Positions 59,625 to 64,000 of a DNA stretch of 64,000 nucleotides are shown here, piece by piece; positions within the stretch are counted from its first letter, which is position 1, and each line of letters begins with the position of its first letter. The notes below the pieces were generated by a model. The model searched no databases. It had not been told where the DNA came from and saw nothing but the letters and a program-made list of their open reading frames with translations. The position numbers were made by a program, and so were the translations under genes. The DNA is from Gammaproteobacteria bacterium (GTDB taxonomy: Bacteria > Pseudomonadota > Gammaproteobacteria > Pseudomonadales > Azotimanducaceae): contig JAUILI010000001.1 in NCBI GenBank assembly GCA_030433075.1, positions 32,044-96,043 of the forward strand, read 5' to 3'.

Positions 59625-59653
59625 CTGTATAGGTATACATACCATATCTAGCG
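59625..59653 (+). promoter_or_regulatory. Upstream NrdR-like box cluster
   Basis: CTGTATA (59625-59631) and CCATATCTAGCG (59642-59653) recur word for word at 59799 and 59831 next to the nrdA promoter. The core CCATATCTAG matches 8 of 10 positions of the NrdR core CwATATaTwG. A small palindrome GGTATACATACC (59632-59643) lies between them. Confidence 0.5.
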
Positions 59654-59738
59654 GCGGTAGAATTTTGGCGACTTCCACCTGCCCATGGGACGAGGCGGAA
59701 AAAACAGAAAATTCAGTAAATCTGAGCGCTTAGCACGG

Positions 59739-59747
59739 TTATCCACA
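59739..59747 (+). promoter_or_regulatory. DnaA box (perfect)
   Basis: TTATCCACA matches the DnaA consensus TTATNCACA fully. It lies 33 bp before a second perfect box, about three helix turns. Confidence 0.75.
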
Positions 59748-59771
59748 AGTTTTGTGAGATGGCGGGGCGGG

Positions 59772-59794
59772 TTATCCACAGGGGCTGTGGAAAA
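59772..59794. promoter_or_regulatory. Head-to-head pair of DnaA boxes
   Basis: TTATCCACA (59772-59780) is perfect; TGTGGAAAA (59786-59794) on the opposite orientation matches 8 of 9. They form the dyad TCCACAG-GGG-CTGTGGA. DnaA is known to regulate nrdAB in E. coli. Confidence 0.7.
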
Positions 59795-59798
59795 ACCC

Positions 59799-59842
59799 CT
59801 GTATATGGGGCAGAAGTGCCTTGCACTCCCCCATATCTAGCG
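59799..59842 (+). promoter_or_regulatory. NrdR box pair at the nrdA promoter
   Basis: CTGTATATGG (59799-59808) and CCATATCTAG (59831-59840) each match 8 of 10 positions of the NrdR core, and their starts are 32 bp apart, the usual three-turn spacing of paired NrdR boxes. The second box lies inside the spacer of the candidate promoter, where a bound repressor would block polymerase. Confidence 0.65.
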
Positions 59843-59850
59843 TCTACAGT
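59821..59850 (+). promoter_or_regulatory. Candidate nrdA promoter
   Basis: TTGCAC (59821-59826) and TACAGT (59845-59850) with an 18-bp spacer. The match is moderate, but the position, just after the DnaA boxes and overlapping an NrdR-like box, supports it. The 5' leader would be about 230 nt. Confidence 0.45.
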
Positions 59851-60006
59851 GAGGCTTCGTCTTGAGTGGCGCAGAGCCTATTTGCCCGCAAAATCCGCCG
59901 AAGCTGCGAAGACAGGGGCGAAAAAGCGGGGCAAAGCAGCGCGGCCTGGGCCTCACGGCGCTAGGGATGGCTGGCCCCAAGACGACGGGCGAGGACAAAA
60001 CGCTAG

Positions 60007-60019
60007 ACACAACATATTG
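60007..60019 (+). promoter_or_regulatory. Single NrdR-like box in the nrdA leader
   Basis: ACA followed by CAACATATTG (60010-60019) matches 9 of 10 of the NrdR core. No partner is seen at 31-32 bp on either side, so its role is less sure than that of the pair at 59799. Confidence 0.35.
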
Positions 60020-60084
60020 ATATTCGTCTCGGGCCGGAACCTGGTGAGCCTAGCGACGGTGAATTCTTTGGGGGCAAAGGCACT

Positions 60085-63075
60085 ATGCAAACTGAATCGC
60101 AATCCGCTTACGGCACCACCGCACCGGCTGCCGGGGCCCTGGGGGCAGGCACAAGCCCCGCTACCCAGCGCTCCACCCTCGATGCCACGGCGCCGGGGCA
60201 ACTGCGCACCATCAAGCGTAACGGCACGGTGGTCAGCTACGACGAGAGCAAAATCGCCGTGGCCATTACGAAAGCCTTCCTCGCCGTGGAAGGGGGCAAC
60301 GCCGCCGCCAGCTCGCGCATCCGCGAATTGGTCGCCGATCTCGCCAGCCAGGTCACGGGCACCTTCAAGCGCCGCATGCCCTCCGGCGGCACCGTGCACA
60401 TCGAGGATATTCAGGACCAGGTCGAACTGGCCCTCATGCGCTCCGGGGAACAGCGCGTCGCCCGCTCCTACGTGCTCTATCGTGAATCCCGCGCCCAGGC
60501 CCGGGAAGCCGAGCGCGCCGTGGACGCCGTGGAGGTGCCCCGGGATACGGGCATCAATGTCACCCTCGATGATGGCACCACCCAACCCTTGGACGTCGAA
60601 CGCCTCCGGGTGGTGGTCCAGGAGGCCAGCCAGGGCCTCGAAGGGGTGGATGGGCAGCGCATTCTCGACGAAGCGCTCAAGAATATGTTCGACGGCATCT
60701 CCCAGGCCGACGTGGGCACCTCCCTCGTGATCAGCGCCCGCACCCTGGTGGAGGAAGAGCCCAACTACACCTACGCCACGGCGCGCCTCCTCGCCGATGA
60801 GCTCCGTCGGGAAGCCCTCACGTTCCTCGACTTACGCCGCCCAGACGCCGCCGAAGGCGACTACACCGCCACCCAGGGGCAGATGGAAGGGCTCTACGCC
60901 CCGGCCCTCGCCGCCTACATTCAGCGCGGAGTGGAATTGGAACTCCTCGACCCGGAGCTGGCCCGCTTCGACCTCGACCGCCTCGGAAAGGCCCTGAAGG
61001 CGGACGGCGACCTCAAGTTCACCTACCTGGGGCTTCAGACCCTCTACGATCGCTACTTCCTGCACTCCCAGGAAACGCGCATCGAGCTGCCCCAGTGCTT
61101 CTTCATGCGCGTCGCCATGGGCCTCGCCATCCAGGAAGAGGACCGGGAAGCCCGGGCCATCGAGTTCTACGAGCTCCTCTCGTCCTTCGACTACATGTCG
61201 TCGACGCCCACGCTCTTCAACGCGGGCACCCTCCGGCCCCAGCTGTCTTCCTGCTACCTCACCACGGTGCCAGATGATCTCCACGGCATCTTTGGCGCCA
61301 TCCACGACAACGCCATGCTGTCCAAGTTCGCCGGCGGCCTCGGCAACGACTGGACGCCGGTGCGGGCCATGGGCGCCTACATCAAGGGCACGAACGGCAA
61401 GAGTCAGGGCGTGGTGCCCTTCCTGAAGGTGGTCAACGACACCGCCGTGGCCGTGAATCAGGGGGGTAAGCGGAAGGGGGCAGTCTGCGCCTACCTGGAA
61501 AGCTGGCACCTGGATATCGAGGAGTTCCTCGAGCTGCGGAAGAACACCGGCGACGATCGCCGCCGCACCCACGATATGAACACGGCGAACTGGATCCCCG
61601 ATCTGTTCATGAAGCGGGTCATGGAAGATGGCGCCTGGACCCTCTTCTCCCCCAGCGATACGCCGGACCTCCACGACCTCACGGGGAGCGCCTTCGAAGC
61701 CCGCTACGAGGCCTACGAGGCCATGGCCGATCGCGGGGAACTCACGAACTTCCGCCGGATCCGCGCGGCCGATCTCTGGCGCAAGATGCTGTCCATGGTC
61801 TTTGAAACGGGCCACCCCTGGATCACCTTCAAGGACAGCTGCAACCTCCGTTCGCCCCAGCAGCACGTGGGCGTGGTGCACTCCTCGAACCTGTGCACGG
61901 AAATCACCCTGAACACCAGCGAAGACGAAATCGCCGTGTGTAACCTCGGGTCCGTGAACCTGGCTCAGCACACCACGGAAAGCGGGCTGGATATGGCGAA
62001 GCTCGAGAAAACCGTGCGTACCGCCGTGCGCATGCTCGATAACGTCATCGACATTAACTACTACTCCGTGCCCCAGGCCCGGCGGTCGAACATGCGTCAC
62101 CGCCCCGTGGGCCTCGGCCTCATGGGCTTCCAGGACGCGCTCTACAAGCAGCGCCTGGCCTACAGCTCCAGCGAAGCCATGGAATTCGCTGACAGCTCCA
62201 TGGAGGCCATCAGCTATTTTGCGATCCAAGCCTCCAGCGATCTCGCCGTGGAGCGGGGCCGCTACAACAGCTTCGAAGGGTCGCTCTGGAGCCGGGGCAT
62301 TCTCCCCATCGACTCCATCGCTATCCTCCGCCGGGAGCGCGGCGATCAGTACCTGCAGATGGACGAAACGCAGCGCCTCGACTGGGACGCGGTGCGGGAA
62401 AAGGTCCGGACCCAGGGCATGCGGAACTCCAACGTGATGGCCATTGCGCCGACCGCAACCATTGCCAACATCACCGGGGTTTCTCAGTCCATCGAGCCGA
62501 CCTACCAAAACCTCTACGTGAAATCGAACCTCTCCGGGGAATTCACCGTGGTGAACCCCTATCTGGTTCGCGACCTCAAGGCCGCCGGGCTCTGGGACAA
62601 GGTCATGGTCAACGACCTCAAGTACTACGACGGCAGCCTCCAGGAAATCGACCGCGTGCCCGAGGCCCTGAAGGCCCTCTACGCCACGGCCTTCGAAGTC
62701 GAGCCGCGGTGGCTGGTGGAAGCGGGCTCGCGCCGGCAGAAGTGGCTCGACCAGGCTCAGTCCCTGAATCTGTACATTAAGGGCGCCTCGGGGAAGAAGC
62801 TCGACGTCACCTACAAGATGGCCTGGCTCTCCGGCCTCAAGACCACCTACTACCTGCGTGCCCTGGGAGCCACCTCCACGGAGAAGTCCACGGTGGAAGG
62901 CAGCAAGCTCAACGCCGTATCGGCGAAGAGCGAGGCCGCCCCGGCACCGGCACCGGCACCGGCAGCAGCTGCGCCGGCTCCGATGGCCGACACGGCCCCC
63001 GATCTGTCCGCCGGCCCGGCCCCCGTGCCCATGGCCTGCTCCCTCGACGATCCGGACTGCGAAGCGTGCCAGTAG
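60085..63075 (+). CDS. nrdA: Ribonucleoside-diphosphate reductase alpha chain (class Ia)
   Basis: A 996-residue catalytic subunit that reduces NDPs to dNDPs. Two N-terminal ATP-cones are visible (about 42-135, LRTIKRNGTVVSYDESKIAVAI; and about 150-250, ERLRVVVQEASQGLEGVDG), as in Pseudomonas NrdA. The barrel carries SSCYLTTVPDD (redox Cys), SSNLCTEITLNT (radical Cys and Glu) and VCNLGSVNLAQ (second redox Cys). The C-terminus has an Ala/Pro-rich linker and ends DCEACQ, the Cys pair that receives electrons from thioredoxin. ATG 60085 is preceded by GCAAAGG. nrdB follows 55 bp downstream. Two ATP-cones suggest dATP inhibition through oligomerisation. Confidence 0.96.
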   Translation: MQTESQSAYGTTAPAAGALGAGTSPATQRSTLDATAPGQLRTIKRNGTVVSYDESKIAVAITKAFLAVEGGNAAASSRIRELVADLASQVTGTFKRRMPSGGTVHIEDIQDQVELALMRSGEQRVARSYVLYRESRAQAREAERAVDAVEVPRDTGINVTLDDGTTQPLDVERLRVVVQEASQGLEGVDGQRILDEALKNMFDGISQADVGTSLVISARTLVEEEPNYTYATARLLADELRREALTFLDLRRPDAAEGDYTATQGQMEGLYAPALAAYIQRGVELELLDPELARFDLDRLGKALKADGDLKFTYLGLQTLYDRYFLHSQETRIELPQCFFMRVAMGLAIQEEDREARAIEFYELLSSFDYMSSTPTLFNAGTLRPQLSSCYLTTVPDDLHGIFGAIHDNAMLSKFAGGLGNDWTPVRAMGAYIKGTNGKSQGVVPFLKVVNDTAVAVNQGGKRKGAVCAYLESWHLDIEEFLELRKNTGDDRRRTHDMNTANWIPDLFMKRVMEDGAWTLFSPSDTPDLHDLTGSAFEARYEAYEAMADRGELTNFRRIRAADLWRKMLSMVFETGHPWITFKDSCNLRSPQQHVGVVHSSNLCTEITLNTSEDEIAVCNLGSVNLAQHTTESGLDMAKLEKTVRTAVRMLDNVIDINYYSVPQARRSNMRHRPVGLGLMGFQDALYKQRLAYSSSEAMEFADSSMEAISYFAIQASSDLAVERGRYNSFEGSLWSRGILPIDSIAILRRERGDQYLQMDETQRLDWDAVREKVRTQGMRNSNVMAIAPTATIANITGVSQSIEPTYQNLYVKSNLSGEFTVVNPYLVRDLKAAGLWDKVMVNDLKYYDGSLQEIDRVPEALKALYATAFEVEPRWLVEAGSRRQKWLDQAQSLNLYIKGASGKKLDVTYKMAWLSGLKTTYYLRALGATSTEKSTVEGSKLNAVSAKSEAAPAPAPAPAAAAPAPMADTAPDLSAGPAPVPMACSLDDPDCEACQ

Positions 63076-63130
63076 GCCGCGCACACGAATGGCAACGGGC
63101 GCCTAAACGACGTACCAAGGAGGAATCACA

Positions 63131-64000
63131 GTGCTGAGCTGGGATGATTACAACGAAGAGACCACCACCGCGGCTCCGCCGCCTCCGCCGAGCGCCCCGG
63201 TCCGGGAAGCCGCTCCGGTGGCACCGGCAGCACCGGTAGCCGTCGAAGCCCCGGCGGCCCCCGCCGCAGCGGCGGTCGCCGCACCGGAAGCCCCGGCTCC
63301 GGCGGCGCCCCAGAGTTTCGCGGAAGAGACGGACATCGGCGCCCCGGCGGATAACCTGCAGGCGGCCCAGCGCGCCCTTGCCCAGCTGGGCGATGGCACC
63401 CAGGGCGGCGGCGAATCGGTAGAGCGGGTCACGGTCGGCGCCAAGCGCATGATCAATGCCCGCGCGGACCTGAACCAGCTCGTGCCCTTCAAATACGACT
63501 GGGCCTGGCAGAAGTACATCGACGGCTGCGCCAACCACTGGATGCCCCAGGAAGTGAACATGAACGCCGACATCGCCCTGTGGAAGAGCGAAGACGGCCT
63601 CACCCCGGACGAGCGGCAGATCGTGAAGCGCAATCTTGGCTTCTTCTCCACCGCCGACTCCCTGGTCGCCAACAACCTGGTGCTGGCGATCTATCGCCTC
63701 ATCACCAACCCCGAGTGCCGCCAGTACCTGCTGCGCCAGGCCTTCGAGGAAGCGATCCACACCCACGCCTACCAGTACTGCGTGGAGTCCCTCGGCATGG
63801 ATGAGGGCGAGATCTTCAACATGTACCACGAGGTGCCGAGCGTGGCCCGGAAGGCCTCCTGGGGCCTGTCCTACACCCGCGCCATCTCCGATCCCACCTT
63901 CTCCACGGGAACGCCGGAAACGGACCGGGAGCTGCTGCGGAACCTCATCGCCTTCTATTGCGTGCTGGAAGGGATCTTCTTCTACTGCGGCTTCACCCAG
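63131..64000 (+). CDS. nrdB: Ribonucleoside-diphosphate reductase beta chain (partial)
   Basis: The first 290 residues of the radical-generating subunit; the end is beyond the window. It starts [10 protein letters not shown] (GTG 63131, with AAGGAGGAAT upstream), a beginning shared with Pseudomonas NrdB. An Ala/Pro-rich stretch of about 55 residues follows. The ferritin-like domain has [31 protein letters not shown] and [12 protein letters not shown], in which Glu207 and His210 are metal ligands and Tyr214 is the radical Tyr. It is therefore a normal tyrosyl-radical class Ia protein. Cotranscribed with nrdA. Confidence 0.94.
   Translation, partial: MLSWDDYNEETTTAAPPPPPSAPVREAAPVAPAAPVAVEAPAAPAAAAVAAPEAPAPAAPQSFAEETDIGAPADNLQAAQRALAQLGDGTQGGGESVERVTVGAKRMINARADLNQLVPFKYDWAWQKYIDGCANHWMPQEVNMNADIALWKSEDGLTPDERQIVKRNLGFFSTADSLVANNLVLAIYRLITNPECRQYLLRQAFEEAIHTHAYQYCVESLGMDEGEIFNMYHEVPSVARKASWGLSYTRAISDPTFSTGTPETDRELLRNLIAFYCVLEGIFFYCGFTQ

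Larger units (their letters stand above)
59533..60084. promoter_or_regulatory. Shared intergenic control region of glpK and nrdAB
   Basis: The only stretch over 300 bp without a gene. It is AT-richer than the surroundings between 59600 and 59850. It contains three DnaA boxes, four NrdR-like boxes and a candidate nrdA promoter, listed separately. The right part (about 59850-60000) shows nothing I can name. The open frame that crosses it from 59759 is out of frame with nrdA and codes for no recognisable protein. Confidence 0.8.

Noticed and set aside
59739..59794. Replication origin suggested by three DnaA boxes
   Set aside because: No dnaA, dnaN, gidA or parAB genes nearby and no AT-rich unwinding element; DnaA control of nrdAB explains the boxes.
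59759..60730. 323-codon open frame across the nrdA leader
   Set aside because: It runs out of frame into nrdA, has no domain and covers DnaA and NrdR-like sites.
60832..63084. 750-codon open frame antisense to nrdA
   Set aside because: Composition is Gly/His/Val-rich and domain-free; it is the shadow of nrdA.
1..64000. CRISPR arrays, tRNA/rRNA genes, insertion sequences, prophage
   Set aside because: No regularly spaced repeats, cloverleaf sequences, transposase or phage-like genes were seen on either strand.

Overview
The window is GC-rich chromosomal DNA from a gammaproteobacterium. The evidence is a complete recC-recB-recD operon, a class Ia ribonucleotide reductase of the Pseudomonas type (two ATP-cones in NrdA; NrdB starting MLSWDD), argD next to argF, and an Oar-like TonB receptor. 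I cannot place it below class level. I see no phage, transposase, CRISPR array, tRNA or rRNA. The genes are packed tightly, and several convergent neighbours share their stop codons.

Layout. 1-840: the start of a Tat-exported SoxC-like molybdoenzyme, cut by the window edge. 944-4553: a redox and lipid-type catabolic cluster (P450, carotenoid-cleavage-type oxygenase, SDR). 4680-6745: an ElyC/YdcF-type protein and an RlmD/TrmA-family RNA methyltransferase. 6921-11332: an RND pump gene followed by its adaptor. 11322-19034: metabolic genes (ThDP enzyme, DUF3429, phosphomannomutase, thioesterase, exported M20 amidohydrolase, methyltransferase, GST, exported peroxiredoxin). 19031-22409: an AraC regulator divergent from an FMO/Baeyer-Villiger-like monooxygenase, then a nitroreductase. 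22493-24367: a small orphan gene with its own promoter, and a PBP4-type peptidase.

24518-28735 is the most unusual locus. It is a translationally coupled ABC exporter / HlyD adaptor / TolC operon shaped like a type I secretion system, but every catalytic motif of the ABC nucleotide-binding domain is gone while the fold spacing is kept. PhhB and a CinA-like protein follow it.

29821-35789 holds a PPOX-family flavoprotein, two SDRs, a lipoprotein N-acyl-D-amino-acid deacylase and a penicillin/AHL-type acylase. 35773-38007 looks like a divalent-metal island: a UPF0016 (Mn exporter type) gene diverges from a DUF454 and Nramp-like pair around a strong inverted repeat. 38017-40313 holds a thioesterase, a DMT transporter and an acyltransferase; the last two overlap antisense by 93 bp. 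40328-49887 holds an alpha/beta hydrolase and recCBD. 50060-57240 holds the TonB receptor with a good terminator, a lone HyuB, and argD-argF. 57237-59532 holds a GGDEF protein and glpK.

59533-60084 is the only long non-coding stretch. It is a dense control region for nrdAB with three DnaA boxes flanked on both sides by NrdR-like boxes. nrdA and a truncated nrdB end the window.
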